Positions 20,865 through 30,722 of a stretch of 47,059 bases of DNA are shown in pieces. Origin of the DNA: a virus; the IMG/VR virus record IMGVR_UViG_3300032116_000355, positions 1 to 47,059 of that record; one strand, written 5' to 3'. A model generated the notes under the pieces. That model was not told the DNA's origin and did not search any database. It saw only the letters and a program-made list of their open reading frames with translations. A program made the translations under genes and the position numbers. How positions within the stretch are numbered: the stretch's first letter is position 1; every line of letters begins with the position of its first letter.

Positions 20865-20896
20865 CCTGGGTTTAATAGCCCAGGCTTTTTGTTTTT
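20865..20896 (+). terminator. Intrinsic terminator upstream of the terminase gene
   Basis: CCTGGG (20865-20870) pairs with CCCAGG (20879-20884) around eight bases, followed by CTTTTTGTTTTT. It lies after the 20539 gene and 20 bases before the large terminase start, so terminase may need its own start or readthrough. TTTGTCGACTTTAT (20796-20809), related to motifs at 2747 and 23376, lies upstream. Confidence 0.75.
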
Positions 20897-20915
20897 AACT
20901 AGACTTAAGGTTAAT

Positions 20916-22505
20916 ATGGAAAACAACATTGTTTTAGAAGATGATGACGAAGAGTTCTTCCCGGTAGACGCGGAGGAAGAAGATCTTGCGCCCGAAGAAG
21001 AGTTTGAAGAACTTGATGAATTATCTAGGGAGTTTGTTAAAAAAATAACTGACAGAACTGTTCAGTTTATGACAGCTCTTGTTGGTCATGAGTTACACCC
21101 ATACCAAATGCCGTTAGCTCGTCGCATCATTGAATCTGTAATTATTAATGACGGTGAAGAAATTACTGCGCTTGCAGCACGTCAGTCAGGTAAATCAGAA
21201 ACTATTGCTAACACTGTAGCTACACTTATGGTTTTACTTCCAAGGCTTGCAAAGATGTACCCGGATCTTCTTGGTAAGTTTAAAGATGGAATTTGGATCG
21301 GTATGTTTGCTCCTGTTGAAGGTCAGGTAGAAACTTTATTTGGTCGTACAGTAAATCGCCTTACATCAGAGCGAGCTCTTGAAATTCTTGGTGATCCAGA
21401 GATTGATGATTCTCTTGGAAAAGTTCCGGGTGTAACACGGCAAATTAAACTTAAAAACTCAGGTAGCAGTCTTATGATGATGACAGCTAACCCTAGAGCT
21501 AAAATTGAATCTAAGTCTTTTCATTTAATTGTTATTGACGAGTGCCAGGAGGCGGACGACTTTGTTGTATCAAAATCTATTAGCCCTATGCTTGCTTACT
21601 ACTCAGGAACTATGGTTAAGACAGGCACTCCAACTACAAGTAAAAACAATTTTTACCGTTCTATCCAATTAAACAAAAGACGGCAAACTGGCAGAACTTC
21701 ACGTCAAAACCACTTTGAGTGGGATTGGCGAGACGTAGCTAAGGTAAATGTTAACTACGGCAAGTTTATTAAAAAAGAGATGCTTCGTATTGGGGAGGAC
21801 TCTGATGAGTTCCAGATGTCGTACTCATGCAAATGGTTGCTGGAGCGAGGAATGTTCGTTACATCAGCTATTATGGACGAGCTCGGTGACACCTCGCAAG
21901 AAACTGTTAAAGCTTGGCACAGAACACCAGTCGTTGTGGGAATTGACCCTGCAAGAAAGCTTGACTCCACAGTAGTTACAGTTGTCTGGGTAGATTGGGA
22001 TCGCCCAGATGAGTTTGGTTATTACGACCACCGCGTACTTAACTGGTTAGAGATTCAAGGCGACGACTGGGAAGATCAGTACTTCCAGATTGTTAACTTC
22101 TTAAATAACTATGACGTATTAGCTGTTGGTATTGACGCTAATGGTGTTGGAGACGCGGTAGCTCAAAGAATGAAACTTCTTCTACCAAGAGCTGAAGTTC
22201 ATTCAATAGGCAGCAGCCAACCTGAGCAATCAAAGCGTTGGAAGCACCTAAAAGCTTTAATTGATCGACGTATGGTTGGGTGGCCAGCTCACGCAAAAAC
22301 CCGTCGCCTTAGAACCTGGAAAAGGTTCTATCAACAAATGACAGACTTAGAAACAAAGTTCCAAGGCCCTAACTTCTTAGCTCATGCCCCAGAGGAAGCC
22401 CATGCTCATGACGATTACGCCGACTCTTTGGCTATTGCTTGCGCCCTAACCATGGATCTGACAATGCCGCAGGTAGAAGTCTCCTCATCCCCATTTTTTA
22501 GATAA
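20916..22505 (+). CDS. terL: Terminase large subunit
   Basis: ATG 20916 is chosen because earlier in-frame codons lie in the terminator region. The 529-aa protein starts with an acidic segment. The ATPase domain has a Walker A-type AARQSGKSET (87-96) and Walker B LIVIDEC (204-210). The C-terminal RNase H-like nuclease has VGIDPAR (Asp 344), VGIDANGVGD and the final HAHDDYADSLA motif, supplying the acidic metal ligands. Terminase pumps DNA into proheads and cuts the concatemer. It is the usual length and no insertion is seen. No convincing small subunit was found next to it. Confidence 0.95.
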   Translation: MENNIVLEDDDEEFFPVDAEEEDLAPEEEFEELDELSREFVKKITDRTVQFMTALVGHELHPYQMPLARRIIESVIINDGEEITALAARQSGKSETIANTVATLMVLLPRLAKMYPDLLGKFKDGIWIGMFAPVEGQVETLFGRTVNRLTSERALEILGDPEIDDSLGKVPGVTRQIKLKNSGSSLMMMTANPRAKIESKSFHLIVIDECQEADDFVVSKSISPMLAYYSGTMVKTGTPTTSKNNFYRSIQLNKRRQTGRTSRQNHFEWDWRDVAKVNVNYGKFIKKEMLRIGEDSDEFQMSYSCKWLLERGMFVTSAIMDELGDTSQETVKAWHRTPVVVGIDPARKLDSTVVTVVWVDWDRPDEFGYYDHRVLNWLEIQGDDWEDQYFQIVNFLNNYDVLAVGIDANGVGDAVAQRMKLLLPRAEVHSIGSSQPEQSKRWKHLKALIDRRMVGWPAHAKTRRLRTWKRFYQQMTDLETKFQGPNFLAHAPEEAHAHDDYADSLAIACALTMDLTMPQVEVSSSPFFR

Positions 22506-22584
22506 TTTACACTTTAGCCTGTTTATATCTCTTAAAAGTAGGACACTTTTACCGAGGTCCTCAACCGACATTTAGGAGTCATTA

Positions 22585-22983
22585 ATGACAATTGCACCAG
22601 ATCCAAAGTTCCCTGAAAAAGTAGGAGCTGTATACGACCGCAAGATGGCAGGCGCTGTCCCAGGACAACGCGGACCACTTCGTTTCGAAGAAGGCATTGC
22701 AACAGACACAGACGTACCAGCTCAGTTTACAAACGGAGCAATGCAGGGATACATGCCTGCACCAGGTCGCGCTAATCGCAATGCACCTGTTTGGCAGAAG
22801 ACAGCTGAAGAAACAATGCGTGAACGCGCACACGTTGGTTCAGCTGCATGGGTAGAAGCACCACAGAACTTGACAGACTTTGCTGCTGGAGGTTTTGCTG
22901 ATCACGGCGACAATCGTTTCGAAGAAGTTATTCGCAACGGCGCTCGTCAGAGTGCTATGAACCCTGCTGTAGTCCAGGACTAA
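22585..22983 (+). CDS. 132-aa conserved phage protein, probably virion-associated
   Basis: AGGAGTCATTA precedes the ATG. The product is soluble, with Pro/Gly-rich turns (VPGQRGPLRFEEGI, MQGYMPAPGRANRN) and a helical C-terminal half. It lies between terminase and portal and has a strong ribosome binding site and a large downstream hairpin, which suggests high expression. Function unknown; a head-associated role is an inference. Confidence 0.65.
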   Translation: MTIAPDPKFPEKVGAVYDRKMAGAVPGQRGPLRFEEGIATDTDVPAQFTNGAMQGYMPAPGRANRNAPVWQKTAEETMRERAHVGSAAWVEAPQNLTDFAAGGFADHGDNRFEEVIRNGARQSAMNPAVVQD

Positions 22984-22992
22984 TTAAATAAA

Positions 22993-23040
22993 GTTTCTCG
23001 TCCCCCGTTTCTACGGCGAATACGTGGCGGGGGCGAGAAC
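22993..23040 (+). terminator. Large GC-rich stem-loop after the 22585 gene
   Basis: GTTTCTCGTCCCCCG (22993-23007) pairs with CGGGGGCGAGAAC (23028-23040) with small bulges, around a 20-base loop, followed by TTCTTTAT. It is probably a terminator or mRNA-stabilising structure limiting readthrough into the 23060 gene. Confidence 0.65.
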
Positions 23041-23059
23041 TTCTTTATAAGGATTAAAA

Positions 23060-23371
23060 ATGCTGATTAGAGGTCAAGAAGTAAAAGAGGGTCCAAAGCA
23101 GTTACCTGCCAACCCTAAGCTTTACAACATGGTTAGAACCCAAGCAAAAACTCGTTTTTCAAAACAATCTCCTGCATCTGCTCACTGGATACACGCAAAG
23201 TATGTTCAGATGGGTGGAAAGTTTGTAGACTCAAAGAAAGACATTGATCCTCGATTCAGAGACTACGTAGAAGAAGAAAAAGAGAAAAAAGAAAAGGCAA
23301 TGAAGAAAAAGGTTACCAAGCCAGTTGGCAAGGGAACCATTGCCGGTGAATCTTTCCGACGCCACTTTTAG
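23060..23371 (+). CDS. 103-aa conserved basic phage protein
   Basis: AAGGATTAAAA precedes the ATG. The product contains RFSKQSPASAHWIHAKYVQM and MGGKFVDSKKDID, a block I associate with small proteins beside portal genes in actinophages. It has a long Lys/Glu-rich coiled tail. Function unknown; a head-assembly role is possible from its place next to the portal. Confidence 0.6.
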   Translation: MLIRGQEVKEGPKQLPANPKLYNMVRTQAKTRFSKQSPASAHWIHAKYVQMGGKFVDSKKDIDPRFRDYVEEEKEKKEKAMKKKVTKPVGKGTIAGESFRRHF

Positions 23372-23426
23372 CGGTTTGTCGACATTTGTGTTAGTCTATA
23401 CGTATTAGAAGTAGAAGGGTGTTTTG

Positions 23427-25157
23427 GTGAGCGGTAGCGGTATTGATTTCTCCCCTCCCAGTTATAGGGCAGCCTCTTCTGATTTAACAATCTCCATCTC
23501 CCCGCTTGGTTTAGTAGAGCTTGCAGATGAAGAGTTTGAAGTCCATGGCCCACGTCTAAATCGTTACTCCCTTAACTGGGCAATGTATCTAGGCCATCAC
23601 TATTCATATCGCCGTCAAACAGGCGAAACTCAGATGGTAATGAATTACTATCGTGCTTTTACCGACTTTGTACTTAACTTTACTTTTGGTAAAGGCGTTA
23701 ATTTTAGATCCCCAAAAGAAACAGAAGCTATTGTCCCAGACCTACTAGAGCGTGTGTGGGAAGTAGATAACAACAAAGCCACAGTATTGTGGGAAATCGG
23801 ACAACAAGGCGGTGTATCAGGTGATTGCTTTATTAAAGTTGCTTATGAAGAAGCGTGGACTGATCCCTCTGGCCTTATCCACCCTGGCCGTGTGCGTATT
23901 CTTCCTCTTAACTCATCTTTCGCTTTTCCAGAGTTTCATCCTCATGACCGCGAGCGCCTTATTCGTTTTAAGCTCAAGTATCGTTTCTGGGGCACTTCGC
24001 TTGAAGGAACGCGTCAAGTATTTACTTACACAGAAATCTTAACTGACGATGTTATTGAAGAGTACATCAACGACGAACTTATTGACTCTCGCCCGAACCC
24101 GCTCGGGACAATTCCTATTGTTCACATTCCAAATGTGCGTATTAGTGGCAGCCCTTGGGGTCTTTCTGATTGCAATGATATTATCAATATTAACCGCACT
24201 TACAACGAGACCGCTACGGATGTTGCTGACATTGTTAACTATCACGCAGCGCCGGTCACAATCATCATCGGTGCAAAGGCTTCTCAACTTGAGAAAGGCG
24301 CTAATAAAGTCTGGGGAGGACTACCAAAAGACGCAAAGGTAGAAAACCTAGAAGGCGGATCTCAAGGTCTTAAGGGAGCTATGGAGTTCTTGGCTTTAAT
24401 CAAGAAGTCTATGCACGAAATGATTGGTGTTCCAGAGACAGCTCTTGGCCAAGCGCAGCCAATTTCAAACACATCTGGCGTGGCATTATCTATTCAGTTC
24501 CAGCCTTTGATGAACCGCTACCATCAAAAGATCATTCAATATGCTCACGGACTAGAGCGAGTAAATGAGTTAATTTTAAGAAGCCTTGCAATTAAGGAAC
24601 CAGAAACTTTTGTTTGGAAAGCGGAAGTAAATACCCCTATTAAACCTGGTCAGTTAGACAAGTTAGATCCACAAGATCCTATTACGTACCAATCTTATGT
24701 TCACTTCCCACAGCCTCTCCCACTAGATAAGTTGATTGCTTTGAACGAAGTTCAATCACTTTTGTCATTGGGATTAGAGTCTAAAGAGGGAGCTTTACGC
24801 ACATTAGGTGAAGAGTTCCCAGCTGAAAAGCTACAAGAAATTCGCCAAGAACTTCGTGACGATGCTGTATCTGACGGAGCATTAAAGCTACTTCAAACAC
24901 AGATCGAACAAGAAATTATGCAATTAACAGGTGGAATGGCTACCCCAGAAATGGGTGGACCAGGAGTAAATGCAGGTGGTGGAGCTATGACCGCAGGTGG
25001 CGGCGGAGCTCTACAAGCTGCTGGAGTACCACCACTTATGGATGGGGCAGATATGCAAGCCCAGCAAGGTGAAGCGGCACTCCGCACATCCCTTGTAACA
25101 GAAGCTTACGGAACCGCACTACCTCGTAGACGACCTCCGGAAGAGTACGAAAAATAA
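23427..25157 (+). CDS. Portal protein
   Basis: The GTG at 23427 has GAAGGG seven bases upstream; TTG at 23424 is a possible alternative start. The 576-aa product shows portal features: an N-terminal part with NYYRAFTDFVLNFTFGKGV, a central stretch IPIVHIPNVRISGSPWGLSD, then DIININRTYNETATDVAD, the long helix region, and a Gly/Ala-rich tail. Portals form the dodecameric ring through which DNA passes. Order after terminase and before scaffold and capsid is as expected. Confidence comes mainly from order, size and helical pattern. Confidence 0.85.
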   Translation: MSGSGIDFSPPSYRAASSDLTISISPLGLVELADEEFEVHGPRLNRYSLNWAMYLGHHYSYRRQTGETQMVMNYYRAFTDFVLNFTFGKGVNFRSPKETEAIVPDLLERVWEVDNNKATVLWEIGQQGGVSGDCFIKVAYEEAWTDPSGLIHPGRVRILPLNSSFAFPEFHPHDRERLIRFKLKYRFWGTSLEGTRQVFTYTEILTDDVIEEYINDELIDSRPNPLGTIPIVHIPNVRISGSPWGLSDCNDIININRTYNETATDVADIVNYHAAPVTIIIGAKASQLEKGANKVWGGLPKDAKVENLEGGSQGLKGAMEFLALIKKSMHEMIGVPETALGQAQPISNTSGVALSIQFQPLMNRYHQKIIQYAHGLERVNELILRSLAIKEPETFVWKAEVNTPIKPGQLDKLDPQDPITYQSYVHFPQPLPLDKLIALNEVQSLLSLGLESKEGALRTLGEEFPAEKLQEIRQELRDDAVSDGALKLLQTQIEQEIMQLTGGMATPEMGGPGVNAGGGAMTAGGGGALQAAGVPPLMDGADMQAQQGEAALRTSLVTEAYGTALPRRRPPEEYEK

Positions 25158-25281
25158 ACCTACTTAGGCAGACAATTTCGTACTGAATAGAGAAAATACA
25201 TAGTAATAAACGTTAGGTCACATGTGCTACGCCCGTAAGGGCATTCGGAAAACGACCCCTAGGATACAGAAGGATGTAAGC
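25158..25281 (+). other. Gap between portal and scaffold with small hairpin
   Basis: This 124-base gap holds GCCC-GTAA-GGGC (about 25235-25246), too short and without a T tract to be a good terminator, and an AGAAGGA ribosome binding site for the next gene. TACTTAGGCAG (25161-25171) faintly resembles the candidate late promoter motif. No tRNA or open frame is seen. Confidence 0.35.
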
Positions 25282-26061
25282 ATGGAAAATGCAGAAACAA
25301 TGGCAGTTGCTTTTGAAGCAGAGGCCGGAACAGCTCCAGTCGTAAATGTGTCGGGCGTTGACGCGCCGACTGTTACTACTACAGAAAAGGTAAATAATCA
25401 GAAGTTTTATACTGATGAAGATTTAGCCAAAGTACGTTCTCAAGAAAAAGAAAAGCTCTACCCTCAGATCGAAAGTTTGAAGGAAGAACTTCTCTCAATC
25501 AAGAAGGAAAAAGAAGAAGAAGCAACTCGTAGAGCAGCAGAAGCGGAAGCAGAAGCTGCACGAATTCGAGAAGAAGCATTAGCAGAGCTTGATTCCAAGT
25601 CCTATGCGGATGCTCGACTTTCAGAGTTGCAGGAGCAGTTGGAGCGTGAGCGTGTCGAACGCGAACGAGCCTTCGCTCTACTGGAGCGGGAAAAGACTTT
25701 TGCAGACCTTCAGGCTTACCGACAAGAAGTTCTCAACCAAGAGCGCGATAACATTATTCCGGAACTAGTAGATCTCATTCAGGGTAATTCCCGTGAAGAG
25801 CTTCAGGCTAGTGTGGAAAATCTTAAAGAGCGCTCAGCAAGAATTCTTGAATCAGCGCAATCTGCAATGCAGAACGCTAGAAAAGAAATGAAGGGAACGA
25901 GTATCACTACTCCTCCCAATGGGCCACTGGAAACCAATTCGGAACAACGTAACTTTACGCCGCAAGAAATTGCAGCAATGCCGATGAACGAATACTCAAA
26001 ATACCGTAGTCGACTCTTGAGCGAACGAGCTCAAGGAAAGACTCAAGGGCTTTTAGGCTAA
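25282..26061 (+). CDS. Scaffold-like protein
   Basis: ATG 25282 has AGAAGGA upstream. The 259-aa product is mostly coiled coil: acidic start, then EEEATRRAAEAEAEAARIRE, ELQEQLERERVERERAFALL and further heptads up to about residue 200. The C-terminus is short and compact (PMNEYSKYRSRLLSERAQG). Highly charged coiled coils directly before the capsid gene are typical of scaffolding proteins that guide prohead assembly. No protease domain is visible, so it may be removed by other means. Confidence 0.8.
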   Translation: MENAETMAVAFEAEAGTAPVVNVSGVDAPTVTTTEKVNNQKFYTDEDLAKVRSQEKEKLYPQIESLKEELLSIKKEKEEEATRRAAEAEAEAARIREEALAELDSKSYADARLSELQEQLERERVERERAFALLEREKTFADLQAYRQEVLNQERDNIIPELVDLIQGNSREELQASVENLKERSARILESAQSAMQNARKEMKGTSITTPPNGPLETNSEQRNFTPQEIAAMPMNEYSKYRSRLLSERAQGKTQGLLG

Positions 26062-26101
26062 ACCAAAACTCAAACTCAAACCCAACAAGGAGTCAATTTA
26101 A

Positions 26102-27172
26102 ATGGCATCAGGTATTACAGGTACCGGCAATTTAGCCGCAGCACCTACAGCGTACTCAGGTACAAATACCCAGCTGACTCAAGCGATCCAGACAATTTGG
26201 TCAAAGGAAATTCTTTTCCAGGCCATGCCAATCTTGCGCTTTGAGCAGTTCGCGGTAAAGAAGACTGAACTAGGTGTTGCACCTGGTCTTCAGATCAACT
26301 TCATGCGTTACAACAACCTCGGCTTTGCAACTTCACTAGTTGAAGGTGTTCGCATGCAGACTAACGCACTTACAGCACAGCAATTCTCAATCACAGTATC
26401 TGAGCATGGATATGCTCTTGCTGTATCAGAGCTTTTGCTTAACGCTTCATTCGATGACGTAATGGCTTCAGCCTCACGTCTTCTAGGTCGTAACATGGCT
26501 ATCTATCTAGATCAGCTTTCACGCGACACACTTTATGCAGCTACATCAACAATCTACGGTGAAGATCGCTCAAACCTCTCAGCAGTTAACAACTGGTATG
26601 CAGATGGTACAAAGGGAACAAGCCGCGCTTCCATGACAGGTGCATTTAACTTGACACCTAAGACAGTCAAGGACGCAGTTGAGACACTTGCAACCAAGAA
26701 CATCCCTCGCCTCGGTGAGACATATGTTGCTTTCATTCACCCACACCAAAGCCGCAAGCTTCGTGACAATCCAGAATTCATTGAAGTCACAAAGTACGCA
26801 GCTCCAGGTAACTTCATGCTTGGTGAGATCGGCCGTCTATACGACACAGTATTCATTGAGACCACACAGGTTCTCAAGGTTGCTGGTGGTGCTGGTTCTG
26901 GTTACTCAGCTGATACTACAGTTGCTAACCCAGTTGTAACTCCTGGTGGAGGTTACACAACCCCAGCAACAAAGACCGGTAACGGTGCTTCAGATCGTTA
27001 TGCAGCTATCTTCATTGGAGATAACGCATTCGGTCACGCAATCTCTCTTCCAGTAGAACTCCGCGATGGCGGTATTCTTGACTTCGGTCGTGAGCATGCA
27101 CTTGCTTGGTACTCAATCTTCGGTCTTGGTCTAATCACAGATCAGTCTGTTGTTATTGCAGAAACCAACTAA
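26102..27172 (+). CDS. Major capsid protein, N4-gp56 family
   Basis: The 356-aa product is of the N4-gp56 HK97-fold family: IWSKEILFQAMPILRFEQFA near the start, HPHQSRKLRDNPEFIEVTKY and GEIGRLYDTVFIETTQV in the middle, and GREHALAWYSIFGL near the end. The family forms icosahedral shells in phages of diverse hosts. AAGGAG precedes the start and a terminator-like hairpin follows, as for a very abundant protein. It should be the most abundant gene product of the virion. Confidence 0.92.
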   Translation: MASGITGTGNLAAAPTAYSGTNTQLTQAIQTIWSKEILFQAMPILRFEQFAVKKTELGVAPGLQINFMRYNNLGFATSLVEGVRMQTNALTAQQFSITVSEHGYALAVSELLLNASFDDVMASASRLLGRNMAIYLDQLSRDTLYAATSTIYGEDRSNLSAVNNWYADGTKGTSRASMTGAFNLTPKTVKDAVETLATKNIPRLGETYVAFIHPHQSRKLRDNPEFIEVTKYAAPGNFMLGEIGRLYDTVFIETTQVLKVAGGAGSGYSADTTVANPVVTPGGGYTTPATKTGNGASDRYAAIFIGDNAFGHAISLPVELRDGGILDFGREHALAWYSIFGLGLITDQSVVIAETN

Positions 27173-27196
27173 TACAACTAAATAGCTTAAATGTTA

Positions 27197-27220
27197 GGCG
27201 GGGGTGTAAAAGCCCCCGCC
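27197..27220 (+). terminator. Hairpin after the major capsid gene
   Basis: GGCGGGGG (27197-27204) pairs with CCCCCGCC (27213-27220) around eight bases. There is no T tract; the CAACACAAACA motif follows directly (27221-27231). It may partially terminate or stabilise the capsid mRNA. Confidence 0.6.
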
Positions 27221-27257
27221 CAACACAAACACTCAGACATTAAACCGGAGGATACAA

Positions 27258-27623
27258 ATGGCAAGTAAAGTCAAACCGACCGATGTTACAGGTCGCGCCC
27301 GTGAAGCCCAGCTCGAGGAAAACGCTCAAGTACTTCAAGAAAAAGCTGCAACTATGTCTATGGCGTCAGCCACAGCACAGATCAAGCTTGAGACAGAAGT
27401 TATTGATGCAACAGTCCCAGATCGTCAAACAGTAATTGTTGACTCACCAATTGAAGTTGGTGGATCCGATGCAACTGTGGTCATTCGAGTTGTTGAAGAT
27501 ATTGAAAACATGACCCTTGGTGCAGGAAACAACTACAGCTTTAAAGCTGGACAGAAGTACTCAGTTACTCAACAGGTTGCTACTCACTTGCGAGAAAAGG
27601 GTTATCTAGCAGGCGTTATCTAA
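27258..27623 (+). CDS. 121-aa conserved virion-like protein
   Basis: CCGGAGGA precedes the ATG. The first 45 residues are helical, followed by a beta domain with VVIRVVEDIENMTLGAGNNY and a helical end (VTQQVATHLREKGYL). I recall the block from proteins just after actinophage capsid genes. Role unknown; head-tail joining or decoration is possible. A terminator follows. Confidence 0.65.
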   Translation: MASKVKPTDVTGRAREAQLEENAQVLQEKAATMSMASATAQIKLETEVIDATVPDRQTVIVDSPIEVGGSDATVVIRVVEDIENMTLGAGNNYSFKAGQKYSVTQQVATHLREKGYLAGVI

Positions 27624-27642
27624 GATTTAACTAGGCGGGGCG

Positions 27643-27670
27643 GCGGGCATATGTGCCCGCTTCTTCGTTT
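27643..27670 (+). terminator. Intrinsic terminator
   Basis: GCGGGCA (27643-27649) and TGCCCGC (27654-27660) form a 7-bp stem with a 4-base loop, followed by TTCTTCGTTTG. It ends the capsid unit. Confidence 0.7.
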
Positions 27671-27730
27671 GTAAAGATTTTTCGTAGATACTCGCTACCA
27701 TTAGATAAATACCGTGAATAGGGGTTGTGA

Positions 27731-28837
27731 GTGGCCAGAGTCTCCCAGATTGTCGATAGAGTTCGCCTAGAACTCGGCGACATGCCTAAAAAATTCACAT
27801 ATACCTCCCCAGGTGACGGAACCAGCAAAGTATTTGATACAAAAATTAAACCGCTTGAGCCATCCTCTCTTGTTGTTGAGGTAAGAAGCCCTCAAGGAAC
27901 GGTTCCAATCCCAGCTCCAGCCGGATACACGGTTGAAAAAGACTTGGGTATATTTCATTTTTATACACCTCCAGCAGCTAACGCTACTGTGACAATCACA
28001 GGTGTTTCTTATCGCTACTTTAGCGACTCAGATTTAGAGCGTTTTGTTGACACAGCTGTTGAGCAGCATACATACCAACGCGCTGACAAGTTTGGACGCC
28101 GTCTTACAATTGGTAACCTTGAAAGCGTTGAAGAGTACCCAATTGCTATCTTGGCTGCTATTGAAGCGCTCTGGTGCCTTGCTACAGACTCAGCTTTTGA
28201 TATTGATATTCAAGCTCCAGACGGAGTTATGATTCCACGATCTGAGCGTTATCGTCAGCTTACAGGCATGATTCAACAGCGTATGGAACAATATAAGCAA
28301 TTATCTTCTGCGCTTAACATCGGCCTCTGGCGTCTTGAGATTGGCGCACTACGCCGCGTCTCACGGCGTACAAACAGATTGGTCCCTATTTACATGGCTC
28401 AGGAAGTTGAAGACGCGAGATATCCGGAGCGGGTATACATTGAAAACAACCTTAAAGGGTTTGATCCTGTTCCTACAACAGCGGCTATTTACGATCTTCT
28501 TATTTATCAAGGTGATTCATTTAGCATTGAGCTTGACTTCCCAACAGATACAACAAACCTTGTCTTTAAGGCTCAAATTAGAATCTATGCAAGGGCGCCA
28601 ATCATTATTGCAGATATGACTGTAACAGTTGTTAATAATGCAACTGGGCGCATCCGTTTATCTCTGCCAAAGAGTGTTACTAAGAATCTACCTAAACGTG
28701 GAACTTGGGATCTCCAAGCAACATCTTCTGTAGATCCAGATTTCCAAAAGACTTACATAAGAGGTCAAGTTTTTGTCACTGAACAGGTAACTGTTGACGC
28801 CAATGAACAAGGCGGAGCGGGATTGGGAGGATACTAA
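27731..28837 (+). CDS. Connector-like protein with C-terminal beta domain
   Basis: GTG start. The 368-aa product begins with a short helix ([16 protein letters not shown]) and a beta segment, then a helical part ([20 protein letters not shown] to [19 protein letters not shown]) resembling head-tail adaptor proteins. The C-terminal 120 residues ([15 protein letters not shown] onward) resemble the BppU-type N-terminal domain seen in baseplate and tail proteins, so it may be a fusion of adaptor and appendage-binding functions. The order after capsid fits a neck protein. Confidence 0.65.
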   Translation: MARVSQIVDRVRLELGDMPKKFTYTSPGDGTSKVFDTKIKPLEPSSLVVEVRSPQGTVPIPAPAGYTVEKDLGIFHFYTPPAANATVTITGVSYRYFSDSDLERFVDTAVEQHTYQRADKFGRRLTIGNLESVEEYPIAILAAIEALWCLATDSAFDIDIQAPDGVMIPRSERYRQLTGMIQQRMEQYKQLSSALNIGLWRLEIGALRRVSRRTNRLVPIYMAQEVEDARYPERVYIENNLKGFDPVPTTAAIYDLLIYQGDSFSIELDFPTDTTNLVFKAQIRIYARAPIIIADMTVTVVNNATGRIRLSLPKSVTKNLPKRGTWDLQATSSVDPDFQKTYIRGQVFVTEQVTVDANEQGGAGLGGY

Positions 28838-28838
28838 G

Positions 28839-30641
<1,803 letters not shown>

Positions 30642-30681
30642 TTTTCTTTAGTTATAGCAGTTAATACTCCGTGTTTATAGG

Positions 30682-30694
30682 TATCTTAGTACTA
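30682..30694 (+). promoter_or_regulatory. Candidate late promoter motif
   Basis: TATCTTAGTACTA lies 29 bases before the ATG at 30723, closely matching TACCTTAGTACTT at 12441. AAAGGAAGAATAA follows as the ribosome binding site. No shared -35 seen. Confidence 0.35.
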
Positions 30695-30722
30695 GAGCGC
30701 GGATCTAAGAAAGGAAGAATAA

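Noticed and set aside
25158-25281. Possible tRNA or small RNA gene between portal and scaffold
   Set aside because: Only a 4-bp hairpin is visible; no cloverleaf arms or CCA end. The gap is short and mostly a leader.
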